This document shows, one piece after another, positions 8,646 through 17,240 of a stretch of DNA of 26,091 bases (its first letter is position 1; the number at the start of each line of letters is the position of its first letter). The notes beneath the pieces are model-generated. The model was not told the origin of the DNA and did not search any database. It saw only the letters and a program-made list of their open reading frames with translations. Both the position numbers and the translations under genes were made by a program. Source of the stretch: Syntrophomonas sp. UBA4922 (GTDB lineage: Bacteria; Bacillota; Syntrophomonadia; Syntrophomonadales; Syntrophomonadaceae); the NCBI GenBank assembly GCA_002398825.1, contig DHBS01000011.1:24979-51069 (forward strand). The letters run 5' to 3'.

Positions 8646-9242
8646 ATGAATCAAGCAGATTTACGTGTTGTGCGCAGTAAAAAAATGATTAAAGAAGCTT
8701 TTCTGGAACTGATTGCAGAAAAGGGTTATAAGAATGTTACCATCAAGGATATTGCAGAAAGAGCGATGGTCAACCGTAAAACCTTTTATAACCGTTATGA
8801 GAGTATTGATGCCTTATTCCACGAAATATTGAATGAAACGACCAAGCTGATCTTGATTAATCCTGCTCAAGCTTGCCGCCAGGCTGACCCAAATGGTTCG
8901 TGTGTTGATTTATACGATGAAATTCGCACCTTTCTAACCAATTTAAGCAGCAACAAAAGGACTTTAAACATTCTGTTTAACGACATCTCCAGTTTTGAAT
9001 TAAACCGCCAAATCGAAAGAGGCGTACAGTCATATGTATTGGAAAGATTGGCCGATAGCCGGCAAAACAGTTTTTCCGCCAATAAATATCCTATTAAATT
9101 GCTAGCCTGTTTAATAACCTCGGTTTTCATTGTCGTGATCAGGTGGTGGCTGATCCAGGAAGATTATTCAGAAGAAGATGCCGCTCGAATATTGGTGGAT
9201 ATCATTTCGGACGGGTTCATACAATCATTGGGATTGAACTGA
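8646..9242 (+). CDS. TetR family transcriptional regulator
   Basis: The 198-residue protein has a clear TetR N-terminal helix-turn-helix (about residues 8-55: MIKEAFLELIAEKGYKNVTI, then DIAERAMVNRKTFYNRYES). A variable helical ligand and dimer domain follows. The C-terminal half has a hydrophobic segment (LLACLITSVFIVVIRWW), as seen in several TetR proteins with a buried ligand pocket. I choose the ATG at 8646, 6 nt after GGGAGG; the TTG at 8640 abuts the ribosome site. It is divergent from phaE, so control of PHA synthesis and of itself is the natural inference. The ligand is unknown. Confidence 0.87.
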   Translation: MNQADLRVVRSKKMIKEAFLELIAEKGYKNVTIKDIAERAMVNRKTFYNRYESIDALFHEILNETTKLILINPAQACRQADPNGSCVDLYDEIRTFLTNLSSNKRTLNILFNDISSFELNRQIERGVQSYVLERLADSRQNSFSANKYPIKLLACLITSVFIVVIRWWLIQEDYSEEDAARILVDIISDGFIQSLGLN

Positions 9243-9249
9243 CTTAAGG

Positions 9250-9270
9250 GGCCCTGGCTATGTCAGGGCC
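9250..9270 (+). terminator. hairpin terminator after the TetR gene
   Basis: GGCCCTG (9250-9256) pairs with CAGGGCC (9264-9270) around a 7-nt loop, 7 bp after the stop codon. The following GGTATTTCTG is only weakly T-rich. Confidence 0.6.
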
Positions 9271-9419
9271 GGTATTTCTGTGTGCTCCTTTAAACTAGGA
9301 CGCAATCTAACCAAATCTACCAATAAAATTTCGGTTACATACCTTATTCGACAATATATCTCATAATGAATAGGTTATTGTTGTTAATATAGATATGAGA
9401 CTGTAAGGGGCAACTAAAA

Positions 9420-11573
9420 GTGAACCAGTTTACTAAGACCAGAGAGCATCTCGACAGTGAGATGCATTATCAGGTTGTCAATTTTGGTCTGGAGCAACAC
9501 GGCCACCGCTTGAGCAACGGTGTACCTGAACTGCCTTCATACAAGAATTACTTTGCTTGTGAGGCCGGGCAAGAATGGCTTAACCCGGAGCTGCATTCTC
9601 AAGCAGATAAATCACAAAAATACCACATCTCAGAACTGATAGACCTCCCCCTGCTTCAACAACTGTTTGAATCTTTTTACGAACTCACCGGCATAAGATG
9701 TACTTTTATGGACGCCGACAATAATATTCTCTGCAAACACGGCTGGACTGATATGTGCCTTAACTTCCACCGCAGCTGTCCGACCAGCGAAGAACGGTGT
9801 AAACAGAGCAATATTTATATGTCCCAACACCTGCAATACGGTTCCTACACCAAGTTCAGATGTTTGAACGGACTGGTCGATTATGCCACCCCGGTAGTGG
9901 TAAACGGCCAGCATTTAGCCACGATATATCTGGGACAAGTGCTTGACGAGCCCCCGGATGAAGACTATTTTCGCAAACAAGCTCAAGAATTAGGTTTCGA
10001 CGAAGAAGCCTACATCACGGCTCTTCATAAAATTCATGTTGTTCCCGAGGCAGAGGTTAAATCAATAATGAAATTTTATTTTCAAATAGCACAGATATTG
10101 GCCTCCATGGGCTTGGAAAGAATGCGAAAACTGGAGGCGGCCGACCTGGCATTCAAGAAGAGTGAAAAACGCCTGCGCATTGTACTGGAGGCCAGCAAAG
10201 ATGGCTTTTGGGATCTGGATTTGGAAAAGGACTATCTCTACCTCAGCCCACGCTGGGCTGAGATATTAGGATACTCCCTCGAAGAACTTGAACCGCGGTT
10301 TAAAACCTGGAAGAGTCTTATTCATCCCGATGATTATTCCCAGACCATGAGCTCAATTTTGGGCCATCTGGCGGGAAAAAGCCCTCATTTTGAGGCCGAA
10401 TACCGTTTGTTGACCAAAGCGGGGGAATGGAAATGGATCCTGGATCGCGGCAAGGTGGTATCCAGAAGCGAAGCCGGGCAGCCACTGCGCGCTGCCGGCA
10501 CCTGTATTGATATTACTGAACGCAAGATTGCAGAAAATACCCTGCGTCTCTCAGAAGAGAAGTTTTCCAAGGTCTTTCATGGCAGCCCGATTATGATGAC
10601 ACTTTCAACCCTTTGCCAGGGAATATTCATCGACGCTAATGAAGCCTTATTTACGGGAATGGGTTATTCCCGGGAGGAAGTCATCGACAGACCTGTTAGT
10701 GAAATAAATTTTTTCAGAGATCTTGAAACCAAATATGATATGGAGAGATTGCTTTTAGACGAAGGAAAACTGGAGGGCCTCGAAGTTGATTTCCGCACTA
10801 AATCGGGGGAAATCCGCCGTGGTCTGCTGTGGTGCCATTTACTCCATCTGAACGGTAAACTGTGCCGCATCACCAGTCTGATCGACATAACTGAACAAAG
10901 ACGCATCGAGCAAGAAGTGGCGCGTCTTTCAGAGCTGAATCTGATTGGAACGATGGCGGCCAGCATTGGACACGAAATCAGGAACCCGATGACGTCTGTG
11001 CGCGGTTTTTTACAATTGTTTAGAGAAAAGTACCGGGAGGACATTGAATTCATCGACCTTATGGTTGAGGAATTGGATCGGGCCAATGAAATCATAACCG
11101 AATTTTTAGGCATGGCCAAGGATAAGATCGTCTGCCTGCAGCCCCAGAATATAGACCAGCTGGTTATGTCCCTATATCCCATGCTGGAGGCTGAGGCCAA
11201 TTTTAGAGGAATGCTGATCAATCTGGAATTGGGCAATCCCCCCAAGCTGTCGATCGATCAGAACGAAATTCGCCAGGTGATTGTTAACCTGGCCTACAAC
11301 AGCCTGGAGGCCATGTCCTGCGGCGGAACGTTAACCATCGGCACAACGGTAGAAGACGGCCAGATAGTACTTTATGTAAAAGACCAGGGTCCGGGAATCA
11401 AACCGGAATTAATGGATAAAATCGGTATGCCTTTCTTTACTACCAAAGATAATGGGACCGGACTCGGACTGCCAGTTTGTTATAGTATCGCCGCCCGGCA
11501 CAATGCTCGCCTCGAGGTGATTACCGGTGTGGACGGCACCACCTTTAAGCTGCGTTTTTATATTGCAGCCTAA
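9420..11573 (+). CDS. PocR-PAS-PAS sensor histidine kinase
   Basis: This 717-residue kinase has no membrane segment and should be cytoplasmic. Residues about 68-235 form a PocR-type sensory domain rich in Cys (CTFMDADNNILC, CLNFHRSCP, ERCKQS). Two PAS domains follow (about 245-370 and 375-495, the first ending ..CIDITERK). The kinase core shows the phosphoacceptor His518 in GHEIRNP, N-box Asn627, a G1 box DQGPGI (655-660) and a G2 box GTGLGLP (679-685). The H-box region resembles kinases that feed the sporulation phosphorelay. The GTG at 9420 is used, with AAGGGG 11 nt upstream. No response regulator is adjacent, so its partner is elsewhere. Known PocR domains bind small organic molecules such as 1,2-propanediol; the ligand here is unknown. 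Confidence 0.9.
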   Translation: MNQFTKTREHLDSEMHYQVVNFGLEQHGHRLSNGVPELPSYKNYFACEAGQEWLNPELHSQADKSQKYHISELIDLPLLQQLFESFYELTGIRCTFMDADNNILCKHGWTDMCLNFHRSCPTSEERCKQSNIYMSQHLQYGSYTKFRCLNGLVDYATPVVVNGQHLATIYLGQVLDEPPDEDYFRKQAQELGFDEEAYITALHKIHVVPEAEVKSIMKFYFQIAQILASMGLERMRKLEAADLAFKKSEKRLRIVLEASKDGFWDLDLEKDYLYLSPRWAEILGYSLEELEPRFKTWKSLIHPDDYSQTMSSILGHLAGKSPHFEAEYRLLTKAGEWKWILDRGKVVSRSEAGQPLRAAGTCIDITERKIAENTLRLSEEKFSKVFHGSPIMMTLSTLCQGIFIDANEALFTGMGYSREEVIDRPVSEINFFRDLETKYDMERLLLDEGKLEGLEVDFRTKSGEIRRGLLWCHLLHLNGKLCRITSLIDITEQRRIEQEVARLSELNLIGTMAASIGHEIRNPMTSVRGFLQLFREKYREDIEFIDLMVEELDRANEIITEFLGMAKDKIVCLQPQNIDQLVMSLYPMLEAEANFRGMLINLELGNPPKLSIDQNEIRQVIVNLAYNSLEAMSCGGTLTIGTTVEDGQIVLYVKDQGPGIKPELMDKIGMPFFTTKDNGTGLGLPVCYSIAARHNARLEVITGVDGTTFKLRFYIAA

Positions 11574-11637
11574 AAATAGTTCGATAAGGGATGAGCGGTA
11601 CACGGGGGCCGATTCTCACTTACAAACAGATGCATAA

Positions 11638-11659
11638 GGGGGCGGTTTTCACCGCCCCC
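11638..11659. terminator. GC-rich hairpin between convergent kinase and nitroreductase genes
   Basis: GGGGGCGGT (11638-11646) pairs with ACCGCCCCC (11651-11659) around a TTTC loop: nine perfect pairs, 64 bp after the kinase stop. There is no clear T tract on either side, so termination strength is uncertain. The stretch 11660-11810 holds nothing else I can support. Confidence 0.5.
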
Positions 11660-11810
11660 TAGACCGTTAAAAAAGTCAATCTCATGGTTACATCGCGAGT
11701 CCATTCCATCAACGTACCCTAAGCACGCCTCAATCGCGGGGTTGCTCGTCCTCGATCTTCACTTTTTTCTGCTCGGTCTGCCCACTTCTTTGACAACCCC
11801 AAGCTTATGT

Positions 11811-12353
11811 TTATTTAATATAATTCACGTTGTCCGTTTCAGTTCTTGCGGGGATTTTAACATCGTCGTCAATATGGCCCAGGGTCGCACACAGTATGAC
11901 CGAGAAGCCTTCGGGAATCCCTGCCGCAGCAGCCAAAGCCGCATCGGCCTTAAAGCCAAGCTCCGGTGTGGCCATCAGGCATGAACCCAGCCCTAAATCA
12001 GTGGCGGCAACAGTCATATTTGCACCGGCAGCGGCTATATTAGCCATGCTGTAAGGGTTCTTCGGAGAAGCGGAGAGAACCACCAGAGTCGGGGCCCCAT
12101 AGAGCGGACTAAAACCGGGCACGGCCGCACGATTCATCATCATTTTGATTCCCGAGTCCTTCATGGCCTGCACCGACACCTCCGCGATTTTATTCAGAAG
12201 TTCTGCATTCTGAATCACGCTGATGTGGAATGGACCCGCATTGGGTGCGATTTGTCCCGCCTTGATGACCTGTTCCAGATTCGCATCCTCAATCTGTTCA
12301 GATTTGTACTTTCTGATACTTCTTCTCTTGGCAATCGCATCTAAAGTATTCAT
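11811..12353 (-). CDS. nitroreductase family FMN-dependent oxidoreductase
   Basis: The 180-residue product belongs to the nitroreductase fold, which binds FMN and reduces nitro compounds, quinones or enones with NAD(P)H. Seen are the N-terminal RRSIRKYK motif (FMN phosphate binding), IAPNAGPFHISVI, and the central GANMTVAATDLGLGSCLM helix of the family. The ATG at 12353 is used because AAAGGAG lies 9 nt before it; a TTG at 12362 touches the ribosome site directly. It stands alone, with no operon partner, and faces the histidine kinase tail to tail. The true substrate cannot be read from the sequence. Confidence 0.85.
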   Translation of the reverse strand: MNTLDAIAKRRSIRKYKSEQIEDANLEQVIKAGQIAPNAGPFHISVIQNAELLNKIAEVSVQAMKDSGIKMMMNRAAVPGFSPLYGAPTLVVLSASPKNPYSMANIAAAGANMTVAATDLGLGSCLMATPELGFKADAALAAAAGIPEGFSVILCATLGHIDDDVKIPARTETDNVNYIK

Positions 12354-12778
12354 TGTACTCAACTCCTTTAAGCTTTTATTAATACTTTAACATAATGCGT
12401 TTTGCAAAAAAATCCCAGAAAACCGTCAAAATGGCATGTTATTGGCATTCTTCAGCAGAATAATGAAAAAAGCGTCTGACTCCCCCATTATCCCTTAAAC
12501 CTGTTGTAATAACGAATTATCTCTTGCAAGGCCTAGCGGGCGGGGTTGTCTAAACGCTGTATTGTACTGTGCTTCAACTTAATTATCCCTCTTTCAGTTC
12601 ATTGATAATAGCCTCCAGCCTGGATATGGGATAGGGTCTGGGGTTTGTGAGGGGGAAAGCGGCCAACCACCATGGTCGGGTTGTGGCCACCTGTCTATAT
12701 GGTATGAGTATACGGGGATAGGGACGCGGGGATGGTTACGGCAACCCCGCGTCCCCCATGGGAGAGGGGGAGTTATCA
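12354..12778. other. gene-free stretch with several inverted repeats
   Basis: I see no convincing gene here. It holds the nitroreductase leader, a GC-rich segment (about 12600-12760) with several inverted repeats, and the operon terminator at 12721-12755. On the minus strand one frame ends in a protein-like tail (SRLEAIINELKEG then TAA, ending about 12591). It is short, very proline-rich upstream and has no good start, so it may be a decayed gene end. Confidence 0.4.
12721..12755 (-). terminator. strong hairpin terminator of the respiratory operon
   Basis: GGGACGCGGGG (12721-12731) pairs perfectly with CCCCGCGTCCC (12745-12755), eleven GC-rich pairs with a 13-nt loop. It is 23 bp beyond the ResC stop. 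There is no long T tract on the minus strand, so it may work with factors or as an mRNA 3' end stabiliser. Confidence 0.55.
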
Positions 12779-13618
12779 TCATGCATAGCTGTGCAAACCG
12801 ACCAGCCAGTAATTAACCCCGAAGAAGGTGAATAGGACCGCTGCGAACCCGATCACCGCTATTACCGAAGAACGGCGCCCCCGCCAGCCATACGTCTGTC
12901 TGACATGCAGGCAGGCTCCATATATCAACCAGGTGATCAAGGACCAGGTTTCTTTAGGATCCCAGCTCCAGTAGGCGCCCCAGGCCTGCTCCGCCCAGAT
13001 GGCTCCGCTGATGATAACCATGGATAGCAAGAAGAATCCTACAGTAATGAATCGATAGCAGGACTCGTCCAGGACCTCCATGCCGGGCAGTTTTTGAAAT
13101 AACACCGATGTTGTGGCCTGATTTTTGGTATAGCGCTCCTTTATCAGATACATTACTGCCAGAGCGAAAGATACTGCCAAGGCTCCATAAGAAAGAATAG
13201 CCGTAGCGACGTGCACACTGAGCCAGTTGCTCTTTAGGGCCGGCATCAACGGGGTGATCAGCTTTTGATCAGCCGGCATTTCCACCGCTACGTAAGCCAA
13301 GAGCACCCACGCCACGGGCAAAACAAATAAGCCTGCTGCCCTGAGCCGGTATTTATATTGCATCCATAAGTAAAACAATACAATCCCCCAGACAAATGCC
13401 ACTAAAAACTCATAGCCGTTGGCCAGGGGAATTCTTCCCGCAGTCACCGAGCGAAATATCAAAGCCAGGGTGTTGAACAGCCAGCCAATAGCGGTTATAT
13501 AATTGGCAAACCGGCTCAAAGCCTGTCTTTTGGCTGCCAAATCCCATACATTAAGCAGGATAGCTGCGGTATATGCAGCAAAAGCAGCACCAAAAGCAAG
13601 ATCTTCATATGTTCCCAT
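12779..13618 (-). CDS. resC: System II cytochrome c biogenesis protein (CcsA/ResC type)
   Basis: The 279-residue integral membrane protein has about eight hydrophobic segments. Its signature is the tryptophan-rich heme-handling motif near the C-terminus (WGAYWSWDPKETWSLITW). Conserved histidines flank it (for example HVATAILSYGALAVSFAL and the ACLHVRQ loop). With ResB it moves heme across the membrane and attaches it to CXXCH motifs of apocytochromes. The ATG at 13618 has AGAGGTG 8 nt upstream and overlaps the end of resB by 14 bp, which suggests translational coupling. It is last in the molybdoenzyme operon, where the pentaheme cytochrome is the obvious client. The family label in databases may be CcsB or CcsA. 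Confidence 0.9.
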   Translation of the reverse strand: MGTYEDLAFGAAFAAYTAAILLNVWDLAAKRQALSRFANYITAIGWLFNTLALIFRSVTAGRIPLANGYEFLVAFVWGIVLFYLWMQYKYRLRAAGLFVLPVAWVLLAYVAVEMPADQKLITPLMPALKSNWLSVHVATAILSYGALAVSFALAVMYLIKERYTKNQATTSVLFQKLPGMEVLDESCYRFITVGFFLLSMVIISGAIWAEQAWGAYWSWDPKETWSLITWLIYGACLHVRQTYGWRGRRSSVIAVIGFAAVLFTFFGVNYWLVGLHSYA

Positions 13619-14978
13619 TTAACAGCACCTCTTTATCAGCCAATTCCCGGGGAGCAGTTACCTCCACCCGCTTTATCTCACAGCTTATGGTCTTAATGCT
13701 TTCAGCCAGCGCCAACTGGTTTTTGCCGGTGGCGCCGCCTATGGCCACTTCAATCCATGTTCCCTCCTGCTGCAACACCAGCCACAGGCGGTGCGGCCTG
13801 AGGAAGAATGACGTCCCCATCCCGACCAGCAGAAAAAATGAACCCAGCCAGATCAAGGGCACTCCAGGGTCTTTTTTAACCAGCAAGCCTGTGTAAGGCA
13901 GAGTCTGAACAAATTTGACTGTATTGCCCTCTTCACCAATGCTGATGGGCATAGCAAGTCCAGTCTCGCCCATACTCACATGTTGCCCTCCCTGGAAAAC
14001 GGCATAGGCCAGCTGCCTGCCGGAAGAGGCGGTTTCCGGGGCTGAACCAGGGCCAGCTGCGGAAGCGGGAAGGTTTGCTGCGACACTGTATTCCGTCCCC
14101 GGTATGGCGAAGCGCTGACCCGGCAGTATCAACCCTGAACTGATGATCTTGCCGTCAGGTCCGCCAATAATTACTTCAATGGCCTCACCGTAGCTGGCCT
14201 GATAGAATTTAACCCCATGGTAATTCAACGGGTTGTTTACCCCAATAGTTGCGGCTTGCTGGACGTAGCCATCTTCAATGATGCTTACCCGGCTGAAATA
14301 CCCGGCAGGTGTCGAATCGGCATAGCGCTCGATCCGGAAGTCTTCCACCCGCAGCTCAAACCCTTCTGTTCCCGGTGCGGCTCCCGTCCCGGGAATGTTG
14401 TCCAGGCCGAACACAGCTCCCACGGGCGCGTTTATGCTGCCCTGAAACCCGAACAACGCGCCGGCCAAAACCCCTAACATGATAACCAGAAAACTGAAAT
14501 GGGTGATGACTGATCCCCATACGTGCAAGCGCCCGTGTTCAGCGCCTATCCGCCATTTACCCGGTTCTGGCCGGTCAGACCAGGTTTCATATCCCCGGCT
14601 GACAAGCAGTTTAACGATTCTTTCGCCGGTCTCAGCGCAATTGCCGGCTATGACCAAAGCAGCCTGTTCCTTGAGTTGGGCCACGTGCCCGCTTTCCAGC
14701 AAGGGCTGGGGGCCTTCTCCACGACGGACGATCGTTTTAAGGCGATAAAAGCTGCAGGCCATCAGATTCAAGGCGGCAAGTATTAATAAGGCCACATACC
14801 ACCAGGAATGAAACACATCATCGAGCTGCAGCAAGCTGTACCACCGTCCTGCTGAACCGTGCATACCGTGCTGCGGTATAATGGTTCCTGCTATGGAGGC
14901 TAGGATGATGACCAGGACCAAAACCAGGCCCGTTTTCATGGATCTGAATTTAGTCAAGCAGCTTTTATCGCCAGACAA
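13605..14978 (-). CDS. resB: System II cytochrome c biogenesis protein ResB/Ccs1
   Basis: The 457-residue product shows the ResB layout. Two transmembrane helices lie near the N-terminus (LVLVLVIILASIAGTIIPQ, then WWYVALLILAALNLMACSFY). A third is around residue 145-165 (THFSFLVIMLGVLAGALFGF). A large extracytoplasmic domain follows, and a last helix near the C-terminus (IWLGSFFLLVGMGTSFFLRP). It works with ResC to ligate heme to cytochrome c outside the membrane. The start is a TTG at 14978, chosen for AAGGAAG about 8 nt upstream. The gap to the cytochrome b gene is 62 bp, so it sits in the same operon. This ties cytochrome maturation to expression of the reductase. Confidence 0.9.
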   Translation of the reverse strand: MSGDKSCLTKFRSMKTGLVLVLVIILASIAGTIIPQHGMHGSAGRWYSLLQLDDVFHSWWYVALLILAALNLMACSFYRLKTIVRRGEGPQPLLESGHVAQLKEQAALVIAGNCAETGERIVKLLVSRGYETWSDRPEPGKWRIGAEHGRLHVWGSVITHFSFLVIMLGVLAGALFGFQGSINAPVGAVFGLDNIPGTGAAPGTEGFELRVEDFRIERYADSTPAGYFSRVSIIEDGYVQQAATIGVNNPLNYHGVKFYQASYGEAIEVIIGGPDGKIISSGLILPGQRFAIPGTEYSVAANLPASAAGPGSAPETASSGRQLAYAVFQGGQHVSMGETGLAMPISIGEEGNTVKFVQTLPYTGLLVKKDPGVPLIWLGSFFLLVGMGTSFFLRPHRLWLVLQQEGTWIEVAIGGATGKNQLALAESIKTISCEIKRVEVTAPRELADKEVLLNGNI

Positions 14979-15040
14979 TAAATCACTTCCTTAAAATGTT
15001 TTGATGCCCAGCACCTTCTTGTAGTTCAAGAGGCCTGTCG

Positions 15041-15853
15041 TCACATCAGAGCAAGCGGCAGAAATCCGTACAGGAACCAAATCAGAACCACTGCGTAGAC
15101 TATCATTTGAATGACAATCAATACTGAACTGCGGCGGAATCTGGAGCCCTCATAAACGGGCGCTGCGGTGTCCCTACCTACTACCGGCGGGGCGCCATGG
15201 CGCAATTCCAGGGGATGGAATTCCTCCATCTCCTCTTGTGAGAATTTTCCGTCCAACCACACCTTGTTCATAGGAAATACCATGGGGCTAAAATGAGCAT
15301 TATAAAAATGCCACACAAAAATAGCCATAATGGCCAGCATGGCTTCATCGCTGTGGGCTATTTGAGCACAATCGATGAAGGTGCGGGATACGAACCGTGC
15401 GGATATATGAGGAAACCACAATATCAACCCGGAACCGACCATAATGGCGATGCCCCAGAAGACCGCCCAGTAATCGAATTTCTCTTTATAGGAATAGCGG
15501 TCAAATTTTGCCTTCTGTTTGGTCATTCCCAAACAGAAGGCCATATGATCCAATAAATCGGTAACATCTTTCATGGTTGGTATCATGGCCTTGGAGCTTT
15601 CTTTAGCCACGAATTTGCAGAAAACCAGGTATCCCAGATGATATACCGCTGCTATGATCATCACTGCGGCAGCAATTTTGTGTATGGTCATCATGGTGCT
15701 GAATCCGCCCAGGAGGGCGCTCAGCTTAACTGCCCAGGCTTTGGCGGCGTACTTTAAGGGAAGCCCGGTTAAAGCCAGGATCAGGAAGCTGGTGAACAGC
15801 AAAATGTGCTGCAAACGATGATGTATATTCCACCTCTGATACACACTGCCCAC
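15041..15853 (-). CDS. b-type cytochrome membrane subunit (formate dehydrogenase gamma / thiosulfate reductase type)
   Basis: The 270-residue protein has four main transmembrane segments plus a C-terminal one, typical of two-heme cytochromes b that link quinol to a periplasmic redox partner. Candidate heme ligands are seen in RWNIHHRLQH at the N-terminus, IHKIAAAV..VYHLGY (His58, His72), and the late segment HSDEAMLAIMAIFVWHFYNAH. The GTG at 15853 is used, with AAAGGGGTG upstream. It begins 16 bp after the pentaheme cytochrome gene. In this operon it probably passes electrons between menaquinol and the cytochrome c/Fe-S chain. No NrfD/PsrC-type anchor is present, so this protein is the likely membrane anchor of the complex. 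Confidence 0.82.
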   Translation of the reverse strand: MGSVYQRWNIHHRLQHILLFTSFLILALTGLPLKYAAKAWAVKLSALLGGFSTMMTIHKIAAAVMIIAAVYHLGYLVFCKFVAKESSKAMIPTMKDVTDLLDHMAFCLGMTKQKAKFDRYSYKEKFDYWAVFWGIAIMVGSGLILWFPHISARFVSRTFIDCAQIAHSDEAMLAIMAIFVWHFYNAHFSPMVFPMNKVWLDGKFSQEEMEEFHPLELRHGAPPVVGRDTAAPVYEGSRFRRSSVLIVIQMIVYAVVLIWFLYGFLPLALM

Positions 15854-15869
15854 GAAATTTCACCCCTTT

Positions 15870-16532
15870 CTAGCTCTTTGGGCGTCTGGACCGTTTAAAC
15901 AGGTGGAACAGCTCCACTTCCATATGCACGATCAGGCCCACTACTGTCAAAATGGTCAGCCAGACGAAGAACTTGAGTGTGTTGTGTTCCGCTATACCGG
16001 TGCCAGCGGCCAGAGATTTATGCTCGGTCCCCCTTATGAAGTTCTCCTGCGCTTCCTCATGGCACTTGGCACAGGTTTCCGGCAGCCGGGTAGCTGAATA
16101 GGTGGCCTGAGGATCGGATCTAGCCAAGACGTTGTGTGATCCATGGCAGTCGATACAGTTGGCAGTCTCGATACTGCCTAAAAGCAGGCCGCGGCCGTGA
16201 ACGCTTTCCATATAGGAGTCCAATTCCTCGGCGTGGCAGGCGCCGCAGGTCTCAGGGACACGCTGCGGGGATATCAAGGTTTCCGCAGGGTCTTCATAAT
16301 TAGGCCTGTAATCCTGGAGATGCTCGCTGCCTATATTAGGATGGCAGGCCAGACAGGAGAAATCACTATGAACTGATGTGGTTATGAACTGCCTCACCTC
16401 AGCATGACAACTCAAACAATTCTGATTGCTGAAGTCGGGCTGTTCAGTGTCCGCCAAAGTCAGGCTGGCTGGTGTCAACCCGAACAGAAATACACTCATG
16501 ATTAAAGCTAATAATAATCTTGATAAGGGCAT
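15870..16532 (-). CDS. membrane-tethered pentaheme cytochrome c
   Basis: Five CXXCH heme sites are visible in about 220 residues: CLSCH, CLACH, CGACH, CIDCH and CAKCH. An N-terminal signal sequence (LSRLLLALIMSVFLFGL) exports the protein. A C-terminal helix (FFVWLTILTVVGLIVHMEVELF) followed by basic residues anchors it, with the hemes outside. I place the start at the ATG at 16532; a GTG at 16544 overlaps the AAAGGGG ribosome site. It lies between the chaperone and cytochrome b genes, and is likely to carry electrons between the b-type cytochrome and the Fe-S/molybdenum subunits. Heme attachment would use ResB/ResC from the same operon. Confidence 0.85.
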   Translation of the reverse strand: MPLSRLLLALIMSVFLFGLTPASLTLADTEQPDFSNQNCLSCHAEVRQFITTSVHSDFSCLACHPNIGSEHLQDYRPNYEDPAETLISPQRVPETCGACHAEELDSYMESVHGRGLLLGSIETANCIDCHGSHNVLARSDPQATYSATRLPETCAKCHEEAQENFIRGTEHKSLAAGTGIAEHNTLKFFVWLTILTVVGLIVHMEVELFHLFKRSRRPKS

Positions 16533-16556
16533 TGATTGAATCACCCCTTTATGCCT

Positions 16557-17186
16557 CTAGTTTAAATCAGGCTGCTCCTGCGGTTGAAACATTACTCTGA
16601 GCATATCGCCCATGCCTTGGTAAAAAGGAGATCTGGCATGCTGGGAAAGCCGTTCCGCAACACTCAGACCGAAATGGGCAAGATGCCCGGACATGGTTTC
16701 CTCCTGCAGCCGTAAAGCCATGTGCTCATTATCGGTATTGCCGCTTTTTATGGCTTCCATTTCCTGGTAGATCAGATATGACATGAACTCAAGCTCCAGA
16801 GCGATATGATCCGGCGGCAGTTTGAATTCGCTGCCCGGCCTGATCCCGGCTTCATCGTACAACCTGGCGATGGCAAAGGTGGAATCCTGAAAGAGCTTGC
16901 CTTCTTTATAAACCGATTCAAATAGGGGAACCAGTCTAGGTTTGGATACATGGCACATCCGGGTATAGTCCTTTTGCAGATCCAACAGCAAGGCTTCAGT
17001 TGAATCGAAAGCAGCAATATAGTCCTTAAATGCCCGGCATCTCTCCTCGGGCAAGTTTTCCATGAGCTGATTATTGAGCAGAGACTCAACGAATTCTTCG
17101 TCCGGATAATCCATAGCTTTGGACATCCACGCAAAAACAGCCATATTGGCATTCAGATCTTCCAGTCGTTTATCATCAATATGCAT
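16557..17186 (-). CDS. TorD/DmsD-type molybdoenzyme maturation chaperone
   Basis: The 209-residue all-helical protein has no signal, membrane segment or cofactor motif. It shows the TorD-family style: a central region with EFKLPPDHIALELEFMSYL (the family's proline-aspartate-histidine motif followed by the E-x-E-F-M helix), then a helix with HLAHFGLSVAERL. Such chaperones hold the TAT substrate until the molybdenum cofactor is inserted. The position directly after the Fe-S subunit gene (54 bp gap) and near a catalytic subunit with a twin-arginine signal supports this. The ATG at 17186 has AGGGGG upstream. Confidence 0.85.
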   Translation of the reverse strand: MHIDDKRLEDLNANMAVFAWMSKAMDYPDEEFVESLLNNQLMENLPEERCRAFKDYIAAFDSTEALLLDLQKDYTRMCHVSKPRLVPLFESVYKEGKLFQDSTFAIARLYDEAGIRPGSEFKLPPDHIALELEFMSYLIYQEMEAIKSGNTDNEHMALRLQEETMSGHLAHFGLSVAERLSQHARSPFYQGMGDMLRVMFQPQEQPDLN

Positions 17187-17240
17187 TTTAAAACCCCCTG
17201 GCTTTTTATTAAGCGCAATAGAAGCACTTACTCGTCAGGT

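Noticed and set aside
11738..11800. GGGGTTG...CAACCCC inverted repeat downstream of the nitroreductase gene.
   Set aside because: The arms are 7 bp and the loop about 49 nt, with no T tract; too weak to call a terminator or mobile element end.
12432..12447. Sigma-54-like element TGGCATGTTATTGGCA on the plus strand.
   Set aside because: It has GG-N10-GC but a poor -12 box, and no plus-strand gene follows; both neighbours are on the minus strand.
12594..12782. 62-residue minus-strand ORF after resC.
   Set aside because: It is proline-rich and low-complexity, and overlaps the operon terminator; it is probably not translated.
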